Below, one piece after another: positions 44,168-54,491 of a DNA stretch of 64,000 nt (the stretch's first letter is position 1; every line of letters starts with the position of its first letter). The translations under genes were made by a program, and so were the position numbers. The notes below the pieces were generated by a model. It did no database searches and was not told where the DNA came from. It saw nothing but the letters and a program-made list of their open reading frames with translations. The stretch comes from Volutella citrinella (lineage: Eukaryota > Ascomycota > Sordariomycetes > Hypocreales > Nectriaceae): contig JAWZSP010000003.1 in assembly GCA_034401135.1 (NCBI GenBank), forward strand, positions 5,580,001 to 5,644,000. The letters are read 5' to 3'.

Positions 44168-46747
44168 TTACATATCTATATTACTATAAAACACATCGTC
44201 CATGTTTGTGGTGTCCTCGAAGGATATTTCTGATATAAATTCCTCCCACAACGCCCAAGCCGGGTCGAGTGTGTCAACCACGGACCCCTGATTTGTTTGA
44301 TACAACGGTGCAGACTGCTCGACCGCTGAAAAGAACGACAATGAACTGTCATGTCGATCTTGTGCAGTGCATAGCAACACCGTGTTATCCCCCACTGTGG
44401 GAGTTTGGCCAGTCGAGATGCTGGCGACGCGCAGCGAATCCACCAAACCTTGACTCGCTTTCTGGTTAAGGGCTTGCATAGGAGACCCAAGGATTTTCAT
44501 CCAGATGTCATTAGCCTCTGAGTTTATGCTGTCACTCGGAGACTTGTCGGTTCGCAACATGGAGGCTACTTTCTCCCGTGTTCGTGCCATGAGCTTTCCA
44601 AGAGGGCCACGGAGCCTCTCCCCTTTATAGCCAGCAATGTTCGTTTCATGATGCTGATAGGATGCCTCGATTACAGGCCAGACTCTTGCTACGAGGCTCG
44701 CATCATTACAGATGTAGCATTCCGCGAGAGCAATGGCGAGTGCGTGCCACTGGATCGTCACATACCAGCGGAAGCCTTCCCCACGAGCATCCGTATGCAT
44801 AAGTAATGCCTTCTCTAGACCTTGGGTGCTCAGGCGCAGTAGTTCGGTATCTCCAGTTTGACGCGGCGGTAGCTGCTTGCTTCCCTCGCGCAGGCGTTGC
44901 AGAGGGCGCATGATGCACGCCCGGGCTCCAGCGACGAAGCAGAGTGCACTATGCAGGGTGAACCAGGCATATGTGGAAGACTCCGGGTCGCACAAATGTA
45001 GTAGCTGCAAGACCTCTTGCTCGAATTGCCGTGCACGCTGCTGCCGCATTTCCATGTCTGACATGTCCTTTTCTAGTGACGGCGTCGCGTTGCTGTCTTG
45101 GTTGTCATGATTTGCGCCAAAATTGGTCTGTCGAGCAAAATGCTGCAGCCTGTACTTGATCATGGCAAAAGTAGTGTCTGTGAGTCCTTCTCTGTCAGGG
45201 ACATGTACGGTGGCCGGCCCAAAGTCCGCGTCATTGATGTGGCTTGGGAGCCTGAAGCCAGCTGTAGCCTCGGCAAGGCTGATAAGCGGCTGTGAGGTCA
45301 GCGAAAAGGAGGACTGGACATCCATGAGGCAGATGGAAAGCCAGAGTCGCCTTCGCATTTGCTGGACAAAGAAGGTTTCACGTCGCGGCGTCTCTGGGTC
45401 TTGATGGAGAGACATGCCCTTTGCGACGCGGACTGCTACAGAAAACAGAGTCCATACTGCTCTCCCCTTATCCTCTGCGCGTCTCGCAGCCTGTGAAATA
45501 TTCAGTAGCTTTCGATGTGGGGATTCTGTGGCGAGGACTCACAAGATACAAGAGAAACGCCTGCAGGACTGTCATGTCACGAGTAGTCAGTAGGCCTGAC
45601 TGTTCCATGGCTGTTTCGCACTCTCTCCGGCAGTCCTGCACGATGGCATGCTTGTCAATGTGCAATATTCGCTGGCATTGGCTCTCCGTCATACTGCTTG
45701 CCGCCATGTACATGACTGCGTATCGCAAAACTTGTGCTGAAGGGTGTCCCTCCGGATATCCGAGGTAGCGTTGATGATTGATCATGTAATTTGCTAGGGA
45801 TGGACGGTGAAGTATCTTGATAATCGGGTCAACCTGCTCAAGATAGATCTGGCATAGTTGAACCGCAAGCGACTGTGTCATGGGCTGCATGGCACAAGGG
45901 CGGCCGAGATGGGCCGGTATGGAGGGGCCACTTGGCGCTGACAAGCCGAGAACACTGAGTCCACGGTGAGTATGCCCAATCGTAGCTGCGTGATTTTGAG
46001 AAGCGTCGTCTTCTGCTTCATTCCCTTCTGATTCCACCACATCACGCAGTCCATATATCTAACGTACCGAGTCAGCGGAGAGAACATGCAGAAATGCTTC
46101 ACTTTCTTGTCGGGATGAACGTACTTCCTGAGCCAGGTCATCCCAGAAGTGATTAGGTTGCTGGAATAGGATCGCTCGTTTCTCTGTCCCGTTAGGAGGA
46201 CAAATGTTTGAGGATGTAGCGCCAGAAGAGCCCAGTGGAACGGACGAGGTGGCTAGGCCGGCGCTGGACTACCAATGCAATCCCTTGTCAGCATGCCATA
46301 TAATAGGTCTCCTCCGCAAAGCTACTCTGCTGTCCCTAGCCGTACCTCACTCTCGGGGGCCTGGACGGGACCTGCCTCATTGATGAGTGCTTCGAGTCGG
46401 CGGATGCGTCGTTTAAGATCCTCGCCAACGGGGGTAGATCGCTGAGCATGGCGCCCACGAGGTAGCCTTGGCCGGTGGACTGAGACACATGTCGCACCGG
46501 CAGACACGCAGTTGGTACACGGCTCGAGCTTGTCGCATTTGACCTTGCGTTCCGTACATAGTCGGCAAGACAGATGCGCCACCGCCGGGCTCTTGCGTGC
46601 GGCTGAGTCTCTAGTGGAGATGCCATCCCGGCCGCGCTTCTCCATAAGATGGGTCGGGCTTTCGGATGAATGCTCCGGCGCTTTGATGATCAGATGATGA
46701 CGGCGACGATGATGACCGGGTTTTGGGTCGGGTTCTGACACCGTCAT
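44168..46747 (-). CDS. Zn2Cys6 transcription factor with fungal_trans domain (regulator 3)
   Basis: 794-residue regulator; exons in transcription order 46747-46346, 46268-46125, 46058-45543 and 45490-44168, every one a multiple of three. The zinc cluster lies unusually far in, at about residues 61-87 ([18 protein letters not shown] then [10 protein letters not shown]), after a basic His/Arg-rich leader. A short coil ([17 protein letters not shown]) follows. The fungal_trans region spans about 210-520, with [35 protein letters not shown], and [24 protein letters not shown] across the last intron. It is divergent, across only 262 bases, from the FAD monooxygenase at 47010 and probably controls it. 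Confidence 0.88.
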
Positions 46748-46769
46748 CGTATATCGCGTCCATGGGGTA

Positions 46770-46871
46770 GGTTTCGTGCTAAAACCCGAGCCAGGCTTTT
46801 GATTAGCTGTCGGGTTTTAACGAAAGCGGCGACAGACCTTTGATTGGCTGGCGGGGTTTGACCAAGCCGTC
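46770..46871. repeat. Repeated and inverted elements in the regulator 3/FAD-monooxygenase promoter
   Basis: Two imperfect ~40-base direct copies (46791-46830 and 46832-46871) share TTTGATT(A/G)GCTG and a following GGGTTT block. In addition CTAAAACCCGA (46779-46789) and TCGGGTTTTAA (46810-46820) form an inverted repeat whose arms extend by TTTCGT/ACGAAA. The whole sits in a 262-base divergent promoter and is a good operator candidate for regulator 3. Confidence 0.55.
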
Positions 46872-47009
46872 CTTGCCGGCTTACAAGGGTGTGTAGTTAT
46901 GACTGTCGCTGTAGATGAGTTTGTATAAGATGAACGCCCTCCTTGAGAATCCTGCGCTGAGGCTCAGTACTACCTTTTCTTTCACTGGCAGAGAATTTAT
47001 CCAGCTACC

Positions 47010-48370
47010 ATGGCTCCTTTAGAAATTCTTATCGTTGGCTGCAGCATTGCAGGCCCAACGCTCGCCAACTTCTTGCTCCTGTCCCCGTTCCCTGCCGCCG
47101 AGAAGCCGCGGATCACCATTGTCGACCGCTCCACCAATGTCCACACGCATGGCCAGAACGTCGATATTCGTGGCGTGGGCGTAGCCGTCATCCGCAAGTT
47201 GGGTCTCGAGGCAGCGATCCGGGCATCAACGACTGGCGAAGAAGGCGTCCAGTGGGTCAAGGATGACAATAGTCCCTGGGCTTCAATTCCGGCCGGCAGC
47301 AGCGAGAAGATGCACGTGCCGACAAGCGACATCGAGATCATGCGAGGCCGGCTGGCAGAGATCTTGTGGAAGCAAGGCAAGGCATTGAATGAAGCGGTGC
47401 AAAAGGAGGGTGGCGCCGGAGTGGAATACATTCTTGGAGACTATATCGACGATTTAGTTCAAGACGGGGCAAGAGTACACGTCCGATTTGCAAAAAGCGG
47501 AACGACGAGATCATACGACCTCGTAGTGGGAGCAGACGGACTGCATAGCCAGACACGCAAGATGGCATGGGGTAGCGAGGGAGAAAAGGACAGAATGACA
47601 AGAATAGGGATGTACGGGGCCTTCTTCAGCATCCCACAGGCGACAACCGATACCACGTGGCGCCGCTGTTTCCACGCCCCAGGACGACGGGTCATGATGG
47701 TGAGACCGAGTGGCCAAAAAGGGAGAACGACAGCATTGGTTTATGTCATCAACGACACAGATGCGAGGCTTCCGGAGGCTGCAATGAATGGACGCGACAA
47801 CGTCGACGCCCAAAAGGCTCTGATGAATGAGTATTTCCACGACGCGGGATGGGAAAGCGAGAGGATCACAAAGGATATGATGGCAACGAGCGACTTCTAC
47901 TACGACATCATGGGCCAAATCAAAATGGAGAAATGGCACAAGGGAACGGTGGTTTTGGTTGGCGATGCTGCGTGGGTGTCCTTGTTTCTCCCCCCAGCGT
48001 TGGATCATCTGCTGACAAGACTAGCTACTGTGCTTCGCCAATGTCGGGCATGGGCACGACACTGGCCATGTATGGCGCCTACACACTAGCTGGTGCTCTT
48101 GTTCGCCACCCCGGCGACATCCAGGCAGCGTTTACCGAGTATGAGAAAACGTTGCGGCCATCCGTTGATTCAGCACAACAAGTGAAGATTGGAATCCATC
48201 GAACCATGCATCCAGAGACGGCATGGGGCATATGGCTCATCGAAACTTTCATCCAGTTTCTTGTCTGTTCACGTCTAGTCAACCTGCTGTTGTTCTTGAA
48301 GAAGCCAGACAAGGTCTCTGTATCAGTGGAAGACGATGGGTTTCAAAAGGTACCTGAATGGAGGGAGTAG
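47010..48370 (+). CDS. FAD-dependent monooxygenase (PHBH/group A family)
   Basis: 435-residue flavin hydroxylase; exons 47010-47971 and 48025-48370. FAD-binding LIVGCSIAGPTLANF at residues 7-21 (a variant GxGxxG with Cys-Ser), HGQNVDIRGVGV, the EIMRGRLAEIL arginine motif, VVGADGLHSQTR (DG motif) and VVLVGDAAYCASPMSGMGT (GD motif) spanning the intron. The end carries a hydrophobic stretch, WLIETFIQFLVCSRLVNLLLFL, that could associate with a membrane. Such enzymes hydroxylate or epoxidise aromatic or lipophilic compounds with NAD(P)H. Paired with regulator 3 in a compact divergent unit. Substrate unknown; relation to the lactam cluster just downstream is uncertain. Confidence 0.9.
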
Positions 48371-48830
48371 TGGAGCATGCAAAGGAGTGCTACGGGGTGC
48401 CCCGGCTGTCGTCTGACGCCCGTGAAGCATTGGATAGATACGTAGCTAGCTGTGAGTCAGAATACACGGCCAACTAGTTGCACCCGACAAGTGCTACTTC
48501 CGATTCACCATAGTCATGACACTGGTGAGTCGCCAACTTGGTGGTTTCGAGATGGATGCCTTGGGGTAGCTCCAAGCGCGCCCGTGTCTCCAACAGATGT
48601 TGGAGGTTGGCGCATTACTCCAACCGAACCCTATCTTCGGGCCTGACTCGCCCCAAACTCTTATGCTCGGACCAATCATCACGTATGGACGACTCCGACA
48701 AGATAATGATTTGAATGAATGGTCCGTATCGGTTCATCAACTGGCTTCAATGACGGTGGGATCAACACTTGAAAGATGCATTGCTAGAGACGTGCTAGAG
48801 ATGTACTGAGAGCCTGAGTGAACAATCCAC
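48371..48830. other. Convergent intergenic region
   Basis: 460 bases between two gene 3' ends; no gene seen. Confidence 0.5.
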
Positions 48831-50376
48831 CTAGTTCATGATCTTGTTGCTGGTTTGGTTGTCATGACTGCGCGTCACGTCGTCTGAGGCCTTGACGTCG
48901 GTCATGATGCTCGTGGTGGACTCGACGTACTTGCCATTCACTGCGTCACGTCAGTACAAATGGATGCATGGAGTGCAAGCAACACTTACTGGGCGCACGG
49001 TGGTACTGGTCAACCCAGGTGACCTCGGTTCCAGTGGAAAGGGCAACCTTTTGCACAAAGTTGGGATCGCGGAGGAATTCACGGGCCACGTGGACAACAT
49101 CGGCCTTGCCGTTGCTCAGGATCTGCAGGACATCGTCAGCATCAGAAGCGTTTTATGGCTCAGTAGCGCGAAAACGTACGTCGTGGACAGTAACACCGTC
49201 TCGGATCCAGCCGACGGCTCCAACGGTGACGCCGGGGATCTGGAGATCCTTGATGGCCTTGGCAAAGAGGACCTGGTATTGCTGGCCGAGCTGGACCTTC
49301 TGTCGGCGATCAGTGCCGCCGCTGGACACGTCGAAGAGGTCGACTCCCTCCGCGGCCAGGATGGGGGCGTAGCGGAGAGTGTCCTTCAGCTCCCAGCCCT
49401 CACCCTCGGGAAGCCAGTCCACGGCCGAGATCTTCCAGAAGACCGGAGTGTCCTTGGGGATGTTTCGACGAACAGAGCGGAGCACCTCAATGCCGAAGCG
49501 GGTGCGGTTCTCAAAGCTTCCGCCCCAGCGGTCGGTACGCTTGTTTGTCTATGGATACCTATTAGCTTTTGTCACGCTGTGGCCGAGTATGATAGTGCTA
49601 GGAAGACTTGATATGCTTACGGCCGGAGACGCAAAGGAGTGGACGAGATATCCATGGGCGCCGTGGATAGCGATGACGTCGATGCCGGCAGCGACAGCCC
49701 TTCGGGCAGCTTGTCCGTAACCCTCGATGGTCTCAAGAATCTCCTCTTCCGTCATCGCTAAGGGAGTCGTGTAGTTCTCGTTCCAGGGCTCAGCCACAGG
49801 GCCCTGGACATCCTTAGCAAAGCCACCAAACTCATCGGGGACAATCTTCAGGCCCAGCCAAGGCGGGCAGACACTGCACTTTCGGCCAGCATGTTGGAGC
49901 TGGATGGCGGCCTTCTGCGACTGGGAGTGGATCAAGTCCACGATCCGCTTCAGAGGAGCAATGTGGCCATCAGACCAAAGGCCGGCATCTTGGGGGGTGT
50001 TGCGGCCCTGCGGAAGACATAAGCATTTGATAAGGGAACGGACTGATTAACTCACACGAAGGGTGACGGCAGCAGCCTCGAGAGTAATAAGTGCGCTTCC
50101 TCGCATCGCCCACTGTCCATAATGCGCAACATGAAAGTCGCTAAACATGCCATCTTTACAGCTATACATACACATAGGGGCAACCCAGATGCGGTTCTGG
50201 AACGTCTTGCCCCGGATGGTGATGGGTTGGAAGGCGGGAGTAATATCTTGCTCAGTCTGACCCTCCTTGAGAATGGCAGTGCCGACTGGGACTCGCTGCT
50301 TGGGAGTGAAGAAGGACAGGCCTTCGACAGCAACGCTGCGAAAGTCGGTGTACTCTGCACTGTCGATGGATCCCAT
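48831..50376 (-). CDS. NADH:flavin oxidoreductase, YqjM-like old yellow enzyme
   Basis: 439-residue FMN enzyme of the old yellow enzyme family, which reduces activated C=C bonds. Exons in transcription order: 50376-50056, 50007-49621, 49548-49180, 49122-48990 and 48940-48831. Motifs: RIWVAPMCMYSCKDG (the cysteine position that marks the YqjM class), HVAHYGQWAMRG, IQLQHAGRK, DVIAIHGAHGYLVHSF with the substrate-binding His-x-x-His pair, RTDRWGGSFENRTRF, and NGKADVVHVAREFLRDPN for phosphate binding. ATG 50376 starts the homologous region; an in-frame ATG at 50508 would add 44 residues. It shares a 533-base promoter with lamB. Unsaturated lactam reduction would link it to the neighbours, but this is speculative. 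Confidence 0.92.
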
Positions 50377-50909
50377 TTTGGCGGTGGGTGCGTGAACGAG
50401 ATGGGGGGACTTGGGTAAGAAGGATGATGAGTCCTGGATGACACTGAAATGGATTGAGTGTTGGTGATCCAGACCAGTCGTTCGGAGAGTCCTTATGGAA
50501 GATATCACGACTGGAGAATCGACAACCCGAGGAGCACAGCTTCCACGACCGTTGGATGTGATGCCGCCACATCAATCGACACGCTGAATCATCCGATCTC
50601 CCGGACGAATACCCCAATCGTGTCTCCCCAGGTGGTCTGGACTGCATCTCCGGATCTGGGCTGCTGGCCAATTTCCACCCCTCCATAGTTGCATCCCGAT
50701 TTGGACTTTCTACCCCAGCTACTAAATTCGGCCGAACACCCCCAGCTCCCTTTCGCCCCCTCCCAGCCACCGACATGGGCAGCCAATCACCCAATACGGA
50801 TATTGGATTGGATGCTGACGGCCGATGGTAGTTTACCGACGAGATAAAATATCCTGTAGCAGCGGGCGCGATCGGTCGGCCGCTGCGTACTCAGGTACTC
50901 CTTAGCAAC
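50377..50909. promoter_or_regulatory. Divergent promoter between flavin oxidoreductase and lamB
   Basis: 533 bases between opposing starts. TCCGGATCT near 50653 and CCGATCTCCCGGACG near 50594 contain CGG/CCG half-sites. I could not find one motif shared with the other lactam-cluster promoters. Confidence 0.5.
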
Positions 50910-51740
50910 ATGTCGTCAGGGCTCGTCTCTCGCTTCGAAATCAACGCCGATATGGGCGAAGGCTTCGGCCGATGGAAAATGGCGAGTTTCCTCTAGCTGT
51001 TTTTGCTACCTTTTCGCTAACCTGGACGATAGGGGCCGGACGAGGAGCTCATGCAGTTTATCGATACTGCGAATATTGCGTGCGGCTTCCATGCCGGTGA
51101 CCCCTCCATCATGCTCAAGACAGTCCGCCTCTGCAAGAAGTTCGGGGTCAAGGCCGGCGCCCATCCTGGCCAGCAAGACCTCTTTGGCTTCGGTCGAAGA
51201 AAGATCGAGGTGGACCCGAAGGACATGTACGCCCTGGTCATCTACCAAGTCGGCGCTCTCAAGTCCATGCTGGAGGCGGAGGGCATGACGCTCTCGCACA
51301 TCAAACCACACGGCGAGCTGTTTTTCTACATGCAGAGAGACGAAACAATCATGAAGGCCGTTCTTGAAGCCTGTGCCACGTTCAGCGTTCCGGTCTACGC
51401 CTCTCAGAACCCCAGCCAGGCCAAGGCCTGTGCAGAGCTCGGGGTCCCCTTCCAGGGAGAAATCTACGTGGACATCGACTATTCGCCCGAGGGCGCTCTC
51501 TTGCCCGTTTCCAAGTCTCAGCCGGCCACCCCCGAGCTCTGCTACCAGAGGGCGAAGAAGGCCATGTTGACCGACGAGGGATCCGACTGCAACGGGGACT
51601 CGTTCAAATTTGGGTTTGACAACAAGCCCTTCAGCATCTGCATTCATTCAGATATGCCGACTGTTCTGGAAAACATCCAGGGGGTGCGAAAGGCCGTTGA
51701 CGACTCGAACAAGGAGAAGTTTGGGAACCCCAGGAAGTAG
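50910..51740 (+). CDS. lamB: LamB/YcsF family lactam utilisation protein (5-oxoprolinase subunit A type)
   Basis: 259-residue member of the family named after Aspergillus nidulans LamB, needed for 2-pyrrolidinone use; bacterial relatives (PxpA) form an ATP-dependent 5-oxoprolinase with two partner subunits. Exons 50910-50981 and 51033-51740. The sequence reads FEINADMGEGFGRWKM, then after the intron GPDEELMQFIDTANIACGFHAGDP, GAHPGQQDLFGFGRR, SHIKPHGELFF (HxKPHG), and DIDYSPEGALLP, covering all family blocks. The intron begins GCGAGT, not GT, and contains a stop (TAG); only a GC-AG splice restores the conserved WKMGPDEEL. Expected to help open a lactam ring to an omega-amino acid. Divergent from the flavin oxidoreductase. 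Confidence 0.92.
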
Positions 51741-52015
51741 CAGACCAATTAATCAGACATTTGTGTATAACAGCATCCACAGTAGCAGAAGATGAACCAA
51801 GACTACCGAGCAATCATGGCGCGTAACTTCAAGAAGTTCTGGGTGACACAGTCGCAGATGCATCAAGCCTCTGTATTATGCGCAAGGGATCAAAAGCAAA
51901 GCAATGAACAGGGGAGTAGCAAAATCTGTGACGGTACATGATGATATCCAACTCTATATAGCCTAGAATACAGTAGTCTCGGCCAACTCCGATTCTATAG
52001 ATACGAGCAGCCTCC

Positions 52016-53529
52016 TCAAGTTGAGTTACTGTTGTCCGCGCAGCTAAAGGCTGATCCAACAGTACCATTCGCATACGCATCGATGATCGACTGGACCACG
52101 CTGTATGTGCCACAGATGGACAGAAACAATCCCGCCACAATCAAAAAGACATGGAACGCATACGCAGATGCCTTGACAACACCGCCTCGCCAGTGGTTGC
52201 GGTTGGTGTGAATCCAGAGCACGCCAGGGAGAACCAGACCTAGCGGCGCAAATCCAATGCAGCCCGAGAGGGCGGTAATGAACTCGAAAATAGGCACACC
52301 CGAAGCGAGAAGGAAGCTCAGAACGACGCTCCCGCTGACGCAGCCAAGCCAGCATCCCCAGTGGACAAGGCTGTTCTTCTGCAGATGCTCAGACTTGCGC
52401 AGAAGTCGGATGAAGAGGTACTTGGCAGCAGTATGCAGCCAAAGACTCGAACTGACAAGCAGACCAATGAGGCCAACACCGTATGCAACCTTCTTAATCA
52501 GGGGACCAGCACTGCCGAGAGAAGGGCTGGTGAGCCACTGGCCGCACCATCTGTAAACGACAAGGCTCAGGGTGAGGTATGACGCTCCGAGGAAACCCAT
52601 GCTGACATATACGGCCCGGTTATAGTGATTCGGGTTCTTCATTTCCGCAATGACGCCCACGAATGCTGATGTGGCCGAACTGGGGGTGTAGATGTTGACC
52701 AAGGCGACAACAGCTGCGATGAAGCTGGGGTGATTAACGGTATAAAAGCCGAACTCGAAGTCGCCCGTCTGGGGCGCAGCCGCCGGTCGGGAACGGACCG
52801 TAACTGCAATTCTGTTGCCTTTGTTAGTGCTGGTCTGAGCCAGCCTCGGTGTAGATCAACTTACACGACAATGAAGATGGCGGTGAAGATGGAGATGAAG
52901 CCAGCCCATGTAACCCAGGCGAACTTCTCAAACTTGCGCACACTGGCCACGATGCCGACGGCGACCATGGAAACGAGCATAAAGTAGTTCGTGCAGACAG
53001 CGTGGTTTGAAAGCGCGTTGAGGCCGATGGAAACGCCGAACATGCCCGAGGCGCCGACAATCACATACGTGAGGAGGAAGATGAAGCCGACAATCTCGCG
53101 ACAGATAGGGCCGCCGACAACGTTGGCCATGTCCGCAACCGAGTGGCAAGATGGATGGAGGCGCCGAAAGTCGCCCAGGATGATGGCACAGTAGGTGTTG
53201 ATGGCGCAGGAGATGACAAGGGCAATGGCACCGGGGGCGGCGCCGAGCGTCAGGAGGCAGATGGGGAGAGCGAGAACGCCGGTGGCGAACTGGTCTGTCG
53301 AGAGGCGTCAGCATCCGGCCATGGAACCATGCATTGGGCTTCCCAGGGACTCACTCTTGAGGAAGATCATGGCCGCCGCAGTCCAGTGGACGGTTCGGAA
53401 GTCGACGCCGCCCTCGGTGCGGCTGAAGACCTCGCCTTCGCCGACTTCCTGGACGACCCCGATGCTCTCTTCCGCGGGAACATTGCTGGCATCCGAGGAT
53501 GGTCGCTTCTCTTTTGAATCCAAGATCAT
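52016..53529 (-). CDS. Amino-acid transporter, AAAP family (Aa_trans)
   Basis: 466-residue permease of the amino acid/auxin permease family, resembling the fungal neutral amino-acid (N-system/mtr) carriers. Exons 53529-53355, 53294-52865 and 52811-52016. A 45-residue acidic cytosolic head precedes TVHWTAAAMIFLKNQFATGVLALP, the typical first helix, followed by about ten more spans including GFIFLLTYVIVGASGMFGV, WVTWAGFISIFTAIFIVV and VYVSMGFLGASYLTLSLVVY. It ends in a short polar tail. Convergent with lamB and divergent from the C2H2 regulator. In this setting import of GABA, another omega-amino acid or a lactam is plausible, but specificity cannot be read from the sequence. Confidence 0.9.
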
Positions 53530-54491
53530 ATTGGACAGGTGGGATATTGTTGTGCTTGGGCTGCTGCGAATCTCGACTGGCTGGGAACTGGTGAACGTGA
53601 CGAGGAGTGTGATTTGGGGATGGGAACCGGACGCTCAAGTAAATATTCAAACGTGGACATGAGCAGAGATAGCGCCGATAGGCCTCAGCTGTCGTTGGCC
53701 CTCGAGGGTCGTGGTCTGGCCCGCCAGTTCGGTTGGAGGGAGCTTGGCTACCCCGGATTGTTTCTCCATGCTTGGCTTCTACTAGTTAGTATCCTGAACT
53801 CTACCGATAAGCCGTATCTGCCGTCCTGTTCTAGGACTAGCGGGCGCCATTGATTGTTGAACACATGATGTTGATATCATGGGAGGGCCGAACAGTCCGG
53901 GAGGACCCAAGTCATGTGACGAGGCCCAGTCAACCTTCCCAAGTCAGGGGGCGCTAACAAAGTGAACATTGGAGGCGCTTTCCGTTTGGGGTTTTCAACC
54001 CCGACTCCGACCCACCAGCTGTCAATGCCATGCTCATCTACCACGATAAGACTATTGAAATGCCGACGAGACAGACGATTACTATCATTCCAGGGTCAGA
54101 CTATGCCCTAATCATGATAAGAGCGCTGGCAGGGAGGGCCAGAGACAGCGTCCAGACCCATCCATCCCCAGTCTTGGCTCCATCAGCATCCCGAGACGCC
54201 TACCCCAACTGTGTCCGCCACTCCCACCAATCCGCGTCGCCAGGAGTTCCCATGGACCCGTCGGGGTTAGTCAACGCGGCTTATCATCTAAGCCTCCTGG
54301 CTAGTACGCACTGACCGGTCTGGGGTAATGGGGTCATGCAGCCGACTTACTGGCCAGTGGCTAGTGCTTGCTCAGCCTTGCCTCCTCCCTTCTTGCATCC
54401 ACACATCCTCACACTCATCAGCCAGCAGGCCAGGGCACTTCCCAGGCCTCTCCATACCCTGCCAGACCATCAGTCCCAGTTAGCGAGCAAG
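53530..54491. promoter_or_regulatory. Divergent promoter between amino-acid transporter and C2H2 regulator
   Basis: 962 bases. GGGGTTTTCAACCCC-like symmetry near 53989-54004 and CCGACTCCGACCC just after are the most regular elements. The open frame at 54030-54314 has no family resemblance and is not called. Confidence 0.5.

Noticed and set aside
49201..49214. Perfect TCGG-N6-CCGA match (TCGGATCCAGCCGA)
   Set aside because: It lies in exon 3 of the flavin oxidoreductase, far from a start codon. About one chance match is expected in a window of this size, so it is treated as background.
51979..51992. Perfect TCGG-N6-CCGA match (TCGGCCAACTCCGA)
   Set aside because: It sits between two convergent 3' ends, not in a promoter. 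Counted as background, although it shows that the motif is not exclusive to the first cluster.
54030..54314. Small open frame in the transporter/regulator promoter
   Set aside because: No conserved motif or codon pattern, and it lies in a promoter region between two well-supported genes.
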